The notes under the pieces: model-generated
Seen by the model: the letters and a program-made list of their open reading frames with translations, nothing else
Database searches by the model: none
Told to the model about the DNA's origin: nothing
Part shown: positions 1-8,138 of the stretch, in pieces
How positions within the stretch are numbered: position 1 is the stretch's first letter
Layout: each line of letters starts with the position of its first letter
Position numbers and translations under genes: made by a program
Assembly: GCF_000009985.1 (NCBI RefSeq)
Contig: NC_007626.1
Location: 4,209,943 to 4,273,942 of the forward strand
Length of the DNA stretch: 64,000 nucleotides
From: Paramagnetospirillum magneticum AMB-1
GTDB lineage: Bacteria; Pseudomonadota; Alphaproteobacteria; Rhodospirillales; Magnetospirillaceae
Direction of reading: 5' to 3'

Positions 1-1205
1 GGCAGGCCCCACTTGGCCTTGGGCTCGCGGGTCAGGGCGCGCGGCCGGCGGGAATCATTGGGCTGGTAGCACAGCGGCAGGCGCACCACCTGCTCGGCGT
101 AATCGCCCTCGGCCCCCGGCGGAATCACGAAGGGATCGGCGATGATGTAATCCATGCAGGTGCCGCCGAAGGTGCCGGGAAAGCCCAGCCACGCCACCTG
201 GATGGGTGCCGGGCGAGCGGCCAGGATGGCGGTGCGGGCCCGGCCCGTATGCCCCTTGAGGTCCACCAGGATGTCGATGCCGTCGGCGGCGATACGCTTG
301 GCGCAATCGGATTCGGCCAGCGGCCCCAGTTCGACCCAATGGTCGCAGGCCTCGGTCAGGCGGGCGCGCACCGCCCCGCTCTCATGGGGGCCATAGGAAT
401 AGGCGAAGATCTCGAAGCGGGATCTGTCATGGCTTTCCAGCGCCTCGGCCAGCAGATAGGCGGTGGCGTGCTCGTGGAAATCCTCGGACAGATAGCCCAG
501 GCGCAGACGAGGGCGGCGCGGCGCCGGCTGATGGGCCATGGGCGCCACCCGGTTCTCGATGAACGAGGCGGCCTCGTCGGCATGGCGGCGCAGCTCGGCC
601 GGGCTGAAATCATGAATCAACAGGGTGAAGGGCGCCACCGGCAGGCTCTTGCCGGTGCGCCACGAGGGAAGGGCGGCAATGGCCTCCTTGACCACGGGAA
701 GGTTGTCCCAGTCGCACACCACCGCCAGTTCCAGGCCGAGATAGCCCAGGGCGCCGCCATCGGCGCCGCCGGTCAGCCGCACCACATTGCTGTAGGCCAG
801 GGCCGAGGTCTCGTGGTCGCCGGTCTGCGCCGCCAGGGCGGCCATGTTGCGCCAGCCGTCCACATAGGAATCATCCAGTTGCACGGCCTTGCGATAGCAT
901 TCCATGGCCTCATTGGGCCGCCCGTCGGACATCAGCACGGTGGCGAGATTGCCGTGGAAGGCGGCGGCTTTCGGGCTGGCGGCGATGGCGCCGCGAATGA
1001 AGCGCTCGGCCTCCTTCAACTGGCCCTTCTGCATGGCCACCAGGCCCGAGAGGTGCAGACCGTCGGGATGGAGCGGCGCGATCTTGAGCAGGCTCTTGTA
1101 GAGACCCGCCGCGCCGTCCAGGTCGCCGGAAAGGTGGAGCTTCACCGCATCTTGCAGGAGCTGGTCCGCCATCTTGTGCTTGCCGCCGCTCAACTGCTGC
1201 TCCAT
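1..1205 (-). CDS. SPINDLY/O-GlcNAc-transferase-like TPR protein (3' end outside window)
   Basis: About 401 residues are visible; the C-terminus lies beyond the left edge. Residues about 10-130 form TPR helices with alternating small and aromatic positions. From about residue 240 the sequence matches the start of the GT41 catalytic region, with LGYLSEDFHEHA, then DILVDLKGHTGRAR and VAWLGFPGTFGG. GT41 proteins transfer a sugar from a nucleotide donor to Ser/Thr of proteins, and bacterial members often sit near motility genes; the substrate here is unknown. The ATG at 1205 is chosen because a good promoter lies just upstream and the TPR region begins soon after it. The gene is divergent from flaF, so a role in modifying flagellar proteins is possible but only an inference. 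Confidence 0.85.
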   Translation of the reverse strand, partial: MEQQLSGGKHKMADQLLQDAVKLHLSGDLDGAAGLYKSLLKIAPLHPDGLHLSGLVAMQKGQLKEAERFIRGAIAASPKAAAFHGNLATVLMSDGRPNEAMECYRKAVQLDDSYVDGWRNMAALAAQTGDHETSALAYSNVVRLTGGADGGALGYLGLELAVVCDWDNLPVVKEAIAALPSWRTGKSLPVAPFTLLIHDFSPAELRRHADEAASFIENRVAPMAHQPAPRRPRLRLGYLSEDFHEHATAYLLAEALESHDRSRFEIFAYSYGPHESGAVRARLTEACDHWVELGPLAESDCAKRIAADGIDILVDLKGHTGRARTAILAARPAPIQVAWLGFPGTFGGTCMDYIIADPFVIPPGAEGDYAEQVVRLPLCYQPNDSRRPRALTREPKAKWGL

Positions 1206-1225
1206 TCACCATACGCCCTTGGTAA

Positions 1226-1254
1226 AGGATAGGGTGCGGGGAACAGGGCGTCAA
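1226..1254 (-). promoter_or_regulatory. sigma70-type promoter for the SPINDLY-like gene
   Basis: On the minus strand TTGACG, a 17-base spacer and TATCCT are followed by the ATG about 20 bases further on. Hexamers and spacing fit a housekeeping promoter. Predicted by eye only. Confidence 0.55.
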
Positions 1255-1292
1255 CGCGTTGCCGCCCGTTTAAGGTTTTCTAAACATACGGT

Positions 1293-1322
1293 TTGGCAAG
1301 ATTCCTTCGCCTGACGTATGAT
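1293..1322 (+). promoter_or_regulatory. sigma70-type promoter for flaF
   Basis: TTGGCA (1293-1298), an 18-base spacer and TATGAT (1317-1322) put a transcript start near 1329, about 50 bases before the flaF ATG. It is divergent from the promoter at 1226-1254. Confidence 0.5.
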
Positions 1323-1379
1323 TCGGGAAAGTTCCGAGGCGGCGATGGGCCGCGCTCAAATGAAGTCGGGGGAAATCGC

Positions 1380-1724
1380 ATGTCCCAACCTATCCAGATC
1401 GAATCGCTGAAGATCGGCGAACAGGATGCCTTCGGCCTGGTCGAGGCGGCCATCACCCTGGATCAGTCGCGCGGCGACAAGGCCCGTCTGGCCGCGGCCC
1501 TGGAACAGAATCTCCAGCTGTGGGTGGCCATCCGCACCCTGGTCTCCGACGCCACCAGCGGCCTGCCCGACGCGGTCAAGACCAACCTGACCCGCCTGTC
1601 GGACTTCGTCGCCGACACCACCTTGAAGAAGGGTGTCGAGATCAGCGACAACACCATCACCACCCTGGTGAACGTCAATCTGCAAATTTCCGAGGGGCTG
1701 CTGGAAAGCGCCAACCGAACCTGA
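1380..1724 (+). CDS. flaF: flagellar biosynthesis regulator FlaF
   Basis: A 114-residue protein with the FlaF pattern: an N-terminal helix, a central ALEQNLQLW segment, then LPDAVKTNL and a C-terminal GVEISDNTITTLVNVN stretch ending in ISEGLLE. In Caulobacter FlaF promotes flagellin synthesis and works against FlbT, whose gene lies at about 21 kb here. The ATG at 1380 is preceded by a GGGGGA ribosome-binding site; an upstream in-frame ATG at 1293 overlaps the predicted -35 box and is rejected. The stop codon overlaps the likely start of cobC, so the two may be translationally coupled although their functions are unrelated. Confidence 0.85.
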   Translation: MSQPIQIESLKIGEQDAFGLVEAAITLDQSRGDKARLAAALEQNLQLWVAIRTLVSDATSGLPDAVKTNLTRLSDFVADTTLKKGVEISDNTITTLVNVNLQISEGLLESANRT

Positions 1725-2710
1725 CCGATCTTCCCCTTCACGGCGGCGATCTTGCCGCCGCCCAGGCCCGGTGGGGCCATCCCGCCCAGGGCTGGCTCGA
1801 TCTCTCCACCGGCATCAACCCCTGGCCTTATCCCCTGCCCGAGCTGCCGTCCGATTGCTGGCGGCGGCTGCCCGAATCCGGCCGCCATCAGGCGTTGCTG
1901 GCGGTCGCCGCCCGGCGCTGGTCCGTTCCGGCCAACGCCCGCGTGGTGGCGGGAAGCGGCAGCCAGGCCCTGATTCAGGCCCTGCCCCGCATCACGCCGC
2001 CGACCGAAATCGCCATTCTCGGCCCCACCTATGGCGAGCATGCCCGCGCCTGGAGCGCCGCCGGCCACCGGGTGCGCGACGTGGCAGGACTCCAGGAGGC
2101 CGCCGCCTCCCCGGTGGTGGTGGTGGTCAATCCCAATAATCCCGACGGTCGGGTCGTCGCCCCCGAGGACCTGCTCGATCTGGCCGCCCGGCAGGCGGCA
2201 CGCGGCGGATTGCTGGTGGTGGACGAGGCCTTCGGCGACGAACGCCCGGAATTGTCGCTGACCTCGCGCCTCGGCCCCGGACTGGTGGTGCTGCGCTCGT
2301 TCGGCAAGTTCTTCGGTCTGGCGGGAATCCGGCTGGGCTTCGCCGTGGCCGAAGAGGGGCTGGCCGCCCGCCTGACCGATCATCTCGGCCCCTGGCCGGT
2401 CTCCGGCCCCGCCATCGAATTGGGCGCCCAGGCCCTGGCCGACCGGGTCTGGACCGAGGCCACCATCACCCGCCTGCGCGACGCCGCCGCCCGCCTGGGA
2501 GACATCCTGACGAGGACCGGGCTGGAAGATCTGGGCGGCACCTTCCTGTTCCGGCTGGCCCGTCACCATCAGGCCCCCGCCCTCTACGAACGCCTGGGCC
2601 GCGCCGGCATCCTGGTGCGCGCCTTCGCCTTTCGCCCCGACATCCTGCGCTTCGGCCTGCCCGGCAGCGAGGCCGACGAGCAGCGGCTTCGGGCCACGCT
2701 GGCGGGCTGA
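1721..2710 (+). CDS. cobC: threonine-phosphate decarboxylase, cobalamin biosynthesis (CobC/CobD type)
   Basis: A class I/II PLP-dependent aminotransferase fold of about 330 residues. It opens with LPLHGGDLAAA and LDLSTGINPWPYP, the typical CobC start, and contains NPNNPDGR and the cofactor-lysine region RSFGKFFGLAGIRLG. The family makes the aminopropanol arm of cobalamin. The start is uncertain: the frame is open back into flaF, but the region where homologues begin has no ATG, GTG or TTG. The CTG at 1721, overlapping the flaF stop, fits the expected N-terminus best. The next in-frame ATG upstream (1520) would add 67 residues of out-of-frame flaF. Confidence 0.85.
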   Translation: MTDLPLHGGDLAAAQARWGHPAQGWLDLSTGINPWPYPLPELPSDCWRRLPESGRHQALLAVAARRWSVPANARVVAGSGSQALIQALPRITPPTEIAILGPTYGEHARAWSAAGHRVRDVAGLQEAAASPVVVVVNPNNPDGRVVAPEDLLDLAARQAARGGLLVVDEAFGDERPELSLTSRLGPGLVVLRSFGKFFGLAGIRLGFAVAEEGLAARLTDHLGPWPVSGPAIELGAQALADRVWTEATITRLRDAAARLGDILTRTGLEDLGGTFLFRLARHHQAPALYERLGRAGILVRAFAFRPDILRFGLPGSEADEQRLRATLAG

Positions 2711-2832
2711 ATTCAGATATTCGGAAACGCTTCAGACACACGAAAGCGGGCCCGGCCAAAAGGACGAACCTCAACAGGTCATGAAAAGCCTATGCGGCCC
2801 TGGCGCGATGCCGGCCGTTCTTCCCGGATCAA

Positions 2833-2852
2833 GCGGCGACCGGAATCGCCGC
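2833..2852 (-). terminator. hairpin behind the FlaG-like gene
   Basis: A perfect 7-bp inverted repeat (GCGGCGA and TCGCCGC) with a 6-base loop directly abuts the stop codon of the minus-strand gene. There is no T run, so it may protect the 3' end rather than terminate by itself. Confidence 0.4.
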
Positions 2853-3269
2853 TCAGATCTTGACCGAACCGCTGGACGGCGCGGGCGCGGCGGGTGCAGC
2901 AGGAGCACTGGGCGCGGCAGCCACCGGAGCGGGCGGGGCCTTCACATCCTCGGGAGCCGGCGTGGACGCCTTAGCGGAGGATTGCGGCTGTTCGATCGCC
3001 GTCGGGATGTTGCGCTTGTACTCTTCGACCACGTGGCGGGACGGATACTGTTCGACTTCCTTGCCCGTGTCGCCGTCGCGAACGACCAGCAGAGCCAGAC
3101 CGGTTCCACTGTCGACCTTGACCACCGGAGAGGTGTAGCGGGGAGGCTCGGTTACGGACGCGGTTTCCTTGGTCTCGACAGTCGCAGGCTGAGCCGCATG
3201 AGCCGCCGCGTGGGGCGCCTCGGCGACCGGTGACCGGAGCGGAGCGTCGGATGCAATCGAGGTGGACAT
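2853..3269 (-). CDS. FlaG-like protein
   Basis: 138 residues. The ends are low-complexity Ala/Pro (1-45 and 105-138), and the centre (about 48-90) has the short FlaG-type core: a hydrophobic strand VVKVDSGTGLALLVV, then DGDTGKEVEQYPS and a helix. FlaG proteins affect filament length and often lie near flagellin or hook-associated genes, which fits flaF nearby. The similarity is short, so the name is tentative. The start is supported by a strong AGGAGG about 6 bases before the ATG. The Ala/Pro tail resembles a flexible linker. Confidence 0.55.
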   Translation of the reverse strand: MSTSIASDAPLRSPVAEAPHAAAHAAQPATVETKETASVTEPPRYTSPVVKVDSGTGLALLVVRDGDTGKEVEQYPSRHVVEEYKRNIPTAIEQPQSSAKASTPAPEDVKAPPAPVAAAPSAPAAPAAPAPSSGSVKI

Positions 3270-3424
3270 TCTGCCCTCCTATTTTTGGTGAACTATGACA
3301 ACTGCCGTTTTTCGGAAACCACAGAGGGACTCCGCCCGACAGCGCCTTCTGGCACAAGCCACAGAGTACAAGATTCATCCTTTGTGAAGCAATCTGATTC
3401 TTGACAGCCGGCCGGGCTTCTGAA

Positions 3425-3799
3425 TCAGCCAGGGGTTGCTTCAAGATCGGCGGCGCGACGCGCCAGGCCCGGCGGCGGAAGCGCACCGCCCGCCACATGG
3501 GACCGGCGGTCCAGCATGATCTTGACCGTGGCGCGGGCGAACATCTTGAGCCGCCCCATCTTGTACGCCTCGGACAGATCGGGCGACTTGATGATGCCGA
3601 GAAAGAAGCGGGAGATCTCCCCCAGGGTCTGCTCGCGCAGCTGGGTGTCGCTGTCGCGGCGCAGCAGGGCGCCCACCATGTCCTGGGCGGCCGCCATCAG
3701 TGCCAGACCGTCGGTCTGGGCGTCGAGCAGCGTGCACATCTGCTCGAACAGGCGCCTCGCCTCTTCCGGCAACTGGATATCGTCGGCCGCACGTGCCAT
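3425..3799 (-). CDS. small helical protein of unknown function
   Basis: 124 residues, not recognised. It is largely helical (ARRLFEQMCTLLDAQ, ISRFFLGIIKSPDL, AYKMGRLKMFARATVKIML) with no signal peptide or membrane segment. The ATG at 3799 follows AGGGGG at good spacing; an upstream alternative would overlap the acyl-CoA synthetase gene. It lies 58 bases behind that gene on the same strand and may share its transcript. Confidence 0.7.
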   Translation of the reverse strand: MARAADDIQLPEEARRLFEQMCTLLDAQTDGLALMAAAQDMVGALLRRDSDTQLREQTLGEISRFFLGIIKSPDLSEAYKMGRLKMFARATVKIMLDRRSHVAGGALPPPGLARRAADLEATPG

Positions 3800-3857
3800 G
3801 GAATCCCCCTCCCTCAATGGGGGAATCATGACAGGACAAAGACCGAAGCGCCAGCGG

Positions 3858-5507
3858 TCAGCGCAGCTTGCCCGGCCAACGCTCGTCGGGCGACGGCGCG
3901 TCCACGCGGATGGGCCGGTCGCGCAGGTCGGCCCGGCGCACGCTGCCATCCATGGACAGGGGTAATTCGTCGACGAACTCCATCCGCGACGGAACCTCCA
4001 CCGGCGAGCGGGTCAGGCGGACCCAGGCCTGAAGCTCCCGTGTGAAGGCGGCATCGGCTGCCCGCCCCCCCGCCACCACGAAGGCCTTCAACTCGCCCGA
4101 CGTCCATTCCAGTACCGCCGCCGCGACCACGTCGGGATGGGCGGCCAGGGCCAGTTCCACCTCTTCCGGCTGCACGGGGCACCCTCCGACCAGGACGGCG
4201 CCCTCGGGCAGGGATGGCGGATCGGGCCACAGATAGTGGTCGAGATCGCGAAAGCCCGACCGTCCGGTGATCAGCCAGCCATTGACCCGCCGCGCCGCGC
4301 CGGCGCCGTCGCCCCAATAGCCGAGAAAGCTGCCCGGCGCGTTGGGCGACACCGCCAGCAGGCCGCGATCGCCGGCCCGCAAGGGGCGGCCGCGCTCGTC
4401 CACCGCGTCGATGGACAGCCCCGGCGCCGCCCGGCCGGGCGAGGGCGGGCGCAGTTCCATCAGCCCGGCCAGATTGGCCGCCACGGCGCCGCTTTCCAGC
4501 ACGCCCCAGGCCTCGTTGGCATGGACGCCGAACACCTTGATCACCCGCTCGTGCAGGTCCTCGTCCAGCGGCTCGGGGCCGCTGGCGATGGCGCGCGGCA
4601 TGGCGTGGGGCCGGCTGGCTGCCGCCTCGGTCAGGGCGCCCAGATGGTGGGGAGGCACATAAGCGGTGCGCACGCCGTGGCGCGACATGAGGTCCAGGGC
4701 CTGGACGGGATCGAAGGGGCCGGGGCAGGCCACCACCGGCACGCCGTGATGCCAGGCGGGCAGCACGGCGCGGAACAGCGCCTCGGCTCCCATCCACTCG
4801 CTCGAGGTCCAGACGATGTCGCCGAACTGGGGGAAGAAGGTCAGCGACATCTCCACCGCCGGCAGGCCGCCGGCCATGGCGCGATGGGCGTGAATCACCC
4901 CGGCCGGCCTCCCGCAGGCGGCTTCGGGATAGAAGATGAAGGCCGGATGGTCGGCTGGGGTCACCAGGGGGGTGAAGGCGTCGGAGCTGCGCTCCAGCTC
5001 GGACCACAGGTCCAGGGCACCGCCGCCGCCGCCCACCGCCAGCACCCGCTCCAGCTCGGGCAGGCGGGACCGGGCGCGCTCCAGCGCCGGCAGCGCCGCC
5101 GGATCGACCACCGCCACCCTGGCGCCGCTGTCGGCCAGCCGCCAGCCCAGGGGCTCCGAGCCCAGGGACAGCGGCACGGGCACCAGCACGGCGCCCATCT
5201 TTGTGACCGCCAGCAGGGTAACCGCCGCCTCCAGCCCGGCGGGCAGCGCCATGGCTACCCGGTCGCCGGGAGCGATGCCCATGGCGGCCAGCCCGTTGGC
5301 CAGCCGGTTGGACAGCAGGCGCAGCATGTGGAAGGTGTGGCGCTCGACCCCGCCATCGGCGGCCTCGACGATCAGGGCGGTGCGATGGCCGTCGGCCCCG
5401 GCCATGGTCTGGCGGTCGCAGACGTCGAAGGCCAAGTTGTAGCGCTCCGGAATCTTCCAGCGAAAGGTCCGGCAGGCTTCTTCATAGGAACGGCAGGCGG
5501 TCAGCAT
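3858..5507 (-). CDS. acyl-CoA synthetase-like protein, probably catalytically impaired
   Basis: 549 residues aligning over the full ANL (acyl-CoA synthetase) fold and closest in outline to medium-chain or benzoate CoA ligases, with an N-terminal PERYNLAFDVCDR. Active members adenylate a carboxylic acid and pass it to CoA. Key motifs are altered. The phosphate-binding TSGTTGxPKG loop reads YPEAACGRPAGV (about 193-205). The adenine-binding motif reads WGVLES (about 330), without the usual Thr. The TGD aspartate is replaced in LITGRSG. The C-terminal catalytic lysine of the PxTxxGK motif is Ser in ELPLSMDGSVRR (about 511-522). The frame is intact, so it may bind ligand or have a structural role. 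It lies 9 bases behind the GH114-like gene. Confidence 0.8.
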   Translation of the reverse strand: MLTACRSYEEACRTFRWKIPERYNLAFDVCDRQTMAGADGHRTALIVEAADGGVERHTFHMLRLLSNRLANGLAAMGIAPGDRVAMALPAGLEAAVTLLAVTKMGAVLVPVPLSLGSEPLGWRLADSGARVAVVDPAALPALERARSRLPELERVLAVGGGGGALDLWSELERSSDAFTPLVTPADHPAFIFYPEAACGRPAGVIHAHRAMAGGLPAVEMSLTFFPQFGDIVWTSSEWMGAEALFRAVLPAWHHGVPVVACPGPFDPVQALDLMSRHGVRTAYVPPHHLGALTEAAASRPHAMPRAIASGPEPLDEDLHERVIKVFGVHANEAWGVLESGAVAANLAGLMELRPPSPGRAAPGLSIDAVDERGRPLRAGDRGLLAVSPNAPGSFLGYWGDGAGAARRVNGWLITGRSGFRDLDHYLWPDPPSLPEGAVLVGGCPVQPEEVELALAAHPDVVAAAVLEWTSGELKAFVVAGGRAADAAFTRELQAWVRLTRSPVEVPSRMEFVDELPLSMDGSVRRADLRDRPIRVDAPSPDERWPGKLR

Positions 5508-5516
5508 GAATCGTCC

Positions 5517-6737
5517 TCAGCCACCCAGCGGCATCAGTTCCTCGAACCACTGATAGGTTCCGACGTCGTCGAACATGACGCCATCGAATCCCAGGTCCAT
5601 GATTCCGGACAGATACTTGCCCAGCAGGCCACGCCATTCGCCGCTGCCCAGGTCGGTGACATAGGTTCCCGGCCCCTCGTCCAAGGCGTAGAGGAAGGCG
5701 GGGTTGCCCACTTCCCACCCCTTTTGCCAGTACCAGCGCCAGTCATAGGCCCGGCCCAGCGGCATCACCGCGATGGCCAGGCGGCGCGGCCCCAGCTTCT
5801 TGAACTTCAGGCGCTGGATGTCGGCCTTGACCAGCAGTTCGGCCGAGCGATGGGCCACGTCCACCAGGACGATGTCGTAATTGGTTTCGGCGATGGCCTC
5901 GATGAACTTGCCCTTGGTGCCGAACCGGTCCGAGCGCAGCACCGGCAGCCAGTTGCGGGCATGGGCGATGGTCAGGATTTCCCGGGCATTCTCGAAGGCG
6001 GGATGGGCGCGCGGCGTCTCGTCCAGCGGCCCCGTCCCGATCTTGGCATAGGGCGTCACGCGATCGCGGATGGCACCCTTGTAGGCGGCCTCGCGGTCGG
6101 CGGGCTTGTCGCACATCTCGATGGCCAGGACGTTGCGCCCCTCGGAGCGGATGGCGTCGAGGGCATAGGTCTCGCGCCGTTGAATCTCGGCGCGGGCCTG
6201 CTTCTGCTTCAACTCGTTGTACTTGCGCAGTTCCTCGGCCGGGTCGTTGCTGAATGGCCCCATCTCGATGGCCACCGGCGGCCGGTGGATGCCGCGCTTC
6301 TTCTCGGCGTCCAGCTCCAGGTCCAGGTCGCGCCGGGCCTTCAGCACCTCGTCCAGGGGCTTGCCGTCAAAGGCATAGGGGCCGCAATACAGGCCGTCCA
6401 TGACGATGCCGTCCAGCACTTTGACCAGCGGCCGGAACACCGAGCGCAGCGGCGGACGCTTGATGAAATTGGTGCCGGAGGGATCGTGCAGGTCGTCCCA
6501 CTCCATCTCCAGCTCGCCCTTGACCAGCAGCTCCGAGCCGCCGCGCATCAGAACCTGGAAGGCGGGATTGCGCTTCTTGGCATAGGTGCCCAGCTCGATG
6601 ACCACGTCGCGGGTCTGCTCGCGGAAATTGGGGATCATGGAGGGCGGCGGCGGCACGAAGTCGCGGGGCGGCTCCACCGCCAGGGCGGGCGAGGCGCTGC
6701 CTAGCAGCACCAGCGCGGCGATCAGGCGTTTCATCAT
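5517..6737 (-). CDS. secreted TM1410/GH114-like putative glycoside hydrolase
   Basis: 406 residues beginning MMKR, with a clear signal peptide (hydrophobic 5-17, cleavage after ALA at about 21), so probably periplasmic or secreted. The C-terminal half has the barrel strands of the TM1410/MJ1477 and GH114 group: NVLAIEMCDK, DIVLVDVAHRS, YVTDLGSGEWRG and GFDGVMFDDVGTY. This group includes endo-alpha-1,4-polygalactosaminidases; activity is not established here. The tandem ATGs at 6737 and 6734 follow AGGA, favouring 6737. An extended frame to 7307 crosses repeat copy A and the neighbouring gene and is rejected. Confidence 0.65.
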   Translation of the reverse strand: MMKRLIAALVLLGSASPALAVEPPRDFVPPPPSMIPNFREQTRDVVIELGTYAKKRNPAFQVLMRGGSELLVKGELEMEWDDLHDPSGTNFIKRPPLRSVFRPLVKVLDGIVMDGLYCGPYAFDGKPLDEVLKARRDLDLELDAEKKRGIHRPPVAIEMGPFSNDPAEELRKYNELKQKQARAEIQRRETYALDAIRSEGRNVLAIEMCDKPADREAAYKGAIRDRVTPYAKIGTGPLDETPRAHPAFENAREILTIAHARNWLPVLRSDRFGTKGKFIEAIAETNYDIVLVDVAHRSAELLVKADIQRLKFKKLGPRRLAIAVMPLGRAYDWRWYWQKGWEVGNPAFLYALDEGPGTYVTDLGSGEWRGLLGKYLSGIMDLGFDGVMFDDVGTYQWFEELMPLGG

Positions 6738-6751
6738 GCCTATTCCTGACT

Positions 6752-6857
6752 TGTCATCCCGACGACCTCCGGGAGGAGGGATCTCCTCCTGGCACGGCTT
6801 TTCAAGGCTGGCACCGCCGCGCCAAGCGGGGATCCCTCGGCTTGGCTCGGGATGACA
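6752..6857 (-). repeat. 106-bp palindromic intergenic element, copy A (inverted)
   Basis: Ends are TGTCATCCCGA and TCGGGATGACA, an 11-bp terminal inverted repeat extended by one further base pair on each side. Inside are the subterminal GAGGGATCTC-type arms. The left arm carries the CGACGACCTCCGGGAGGAGG version that is on the right in copies B, C and E, so this copy is inverted. It lies between the FAD oxidoreductase and the GH114-like gene, both on the minus strand. Confidence 0.85.
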
Positions 6858-6886
6858 ATCGGAGCGGTTAGCATCGCTCGGTCGCG

Positions 6887-8011
6887 TCATGCCAGCAACT
6901 CCCCCACATGCCCGGCGATGGCAAGGCTGGACGTCAGGCCCGGACTCTCGATGCCGTACAGCGCCGCCACGCCGGGCACTCCGGTCTCTCGCGGACCATG
7001 GATCAGGAAATCGGCGGCCGGCTCGCCCTCGGCGGTGATCTTCGGGCGGATGCCGGCATAGGCCGGCTCCAGCGCGCCGTCGGCCAGATCCGGCCAGTAG
7101 CGGCGGATGGCGGCGTAGAAGGAATCGCCGCGCCGAGGATCCACCTGATAATCCTCGGCCTCCACCCATTCCACGTCGGGACCAAAGCGCCCGCGCCCGC
7201 CCAGGTCCAGGGTGAAATGCACCCCCAGCCCGGCGGCCACCGGCACGGGATAGACCAGCCGGGTAAAGGGCGTGCGACCCGACAGGGTGAAGTAATTGCC
7301 CTTGCACAGATGGGCCGGCGGCACGTTCTTCAAGCCCAGGGCGGCGCCCAGGCGCGGCGAGGACAGCCCGGCGGCCAGCACCACATTGCGGGCCAGCAAG
7401 GTAGTGGGCTCGGCCCCGCCCACCGACAGCAGCATGCCGTCATCGGTGGCGCGGCCCCCTGTCACCGGCGACTTCAGCGCCAGGGCGGCGCCCCGCTCCT
7501 CGGCCTCGCCCAGCAGGGACAGCATCAGCCCATGGGTGTCGATGATGCCGGTGGCCGGCGACCACAGCGCCGCGACGCAAGCCAAATCGGGCTCCATCTC
7601 GCGGGCATGGGCGGCGGAAATGCGGGTCAGCCCCTCGACGCCGTTGGCGCGGCCCTTGGCCAGGATGGCGTCCAGTTGGGCGGCCTCGGCCTCGTCGGTG
7701 GCGACGATCAGCTTGCCGGTCATGGCGTGGGCGACGCCCCGGCTGGCGGCATAGTCGCGGAGCAGGCGGTTGCCCTCGACGCACAGCCGCGCCCGCAGGC
7801 TGCCCGCCGGATAATACATCCCGGCATGGATCACTTCGGAGTTGCGCGACGAGATCCCCGAGCCGATGGCGCCCTCCGCCTCGAGGATAATCACCTCGGC
7901 GCCGGCATGGGCCAGGGACCGGGCCACGGCCAGCCCCACCACTCCGGCTCCGATCACCACGCAATCCACCCGCTCGGCGGCGCTTTGGGTCAACACCTTG
8001 TTCTTCCCCAT
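6887..8011 (-). CDS. FAD-dependent oxidoreductase (DAO fold, L-2-hydroxyglutarate oxidase-like)
   Basis: 374 residues. The N-terminal dinucleotide-binding motif is VIGAGVVGLAVARSL, followed by the acidic ribose-binding LEAE and by SSRNSEVIHAGMYYP, which is typical of the LhgO/YgaF group. The C-terminal part has the second FAD contact, GIESPGLTSSLAIAGHV. LhgO-type enzymes oxidise 2-hydroxy acids and feed electrons to the membrane; the substrate is not fixed by sequence. The ATG at 8011 (MGKNK) is chosen because homologues begin shortly before the FAD motif; a start at 8056 is also open. It is divergent from the molybdopterin oxidoreductase. Confidence 0.8.
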   Translation of the reverse strand: MGKNKVLTQSAAERVDCVVIGAGVVGLAVARSLAHAGAEVIILEAEGAIGSGISSRNSEVIHAGMYYPAGSLRARLCVEGNRLLRDYAASRGVAHAMTGKLIVATDEAEAAQLDAILAKGRANGVEGLTRISAAHAREMEPDLACVAALWSPATGIIDTHGLMLSLLGEAEERGAALALKSPVTGGRATDDGMLLSVGGAEPTTLLARNVVLAAGLSSPRLGAALGLKNVPPAHLCKGNYFTLSGRTPFTRLVYPVPVAAGLGVHFTLDLGGRGRFGPDVEWVEAEDYQVDPRRGDSFYAAIRRYWPDLADGALEPAYAGIRPKITAEGEPAADFLIHGPRETGVPGVAALYGIESPGLTSSLAIAGHVGELLA

Positions 8012-8076
8012 CGAAGGCACATCTAGATGTCGCGGAGGATAGCATCGGCGGATCAAGGGTTAAAGACGCATCGCCG

Positions 8077-8105
8077 TTGCACCCGCCCCCCGCCGTCGCT
8101 AGACT
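8077..8105 (+). promoter_or_regulatory. sigma70-type promoter for the molybdopterin oxidoreductase
   Basis: TTGCAC, a 17-base spacer and TAGACT lie about 34 bases before the GTG start, in the divergent gap. Confidence 0.45.
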
Positions 8106-8138
8106 CCGCTGCAACGCACCATCGCCGGATACCCGCCC

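Noticed and set aside
249..1232. Plus-strand frame opposite the SPINDLY-like gene
   Set aside because: The minus strand encodes TPR and GT41 motifs with a good promoter; the plus frame has none.
4137..6704. 855-codon plus-strand frame opposite the acyl-CoA synthetase-like and GH114-like genes
   Set aside because: His/Gln/Gly-rich antisense translation, no start signal; the minus-strand genes have ribosome-binding sites and family motifs.
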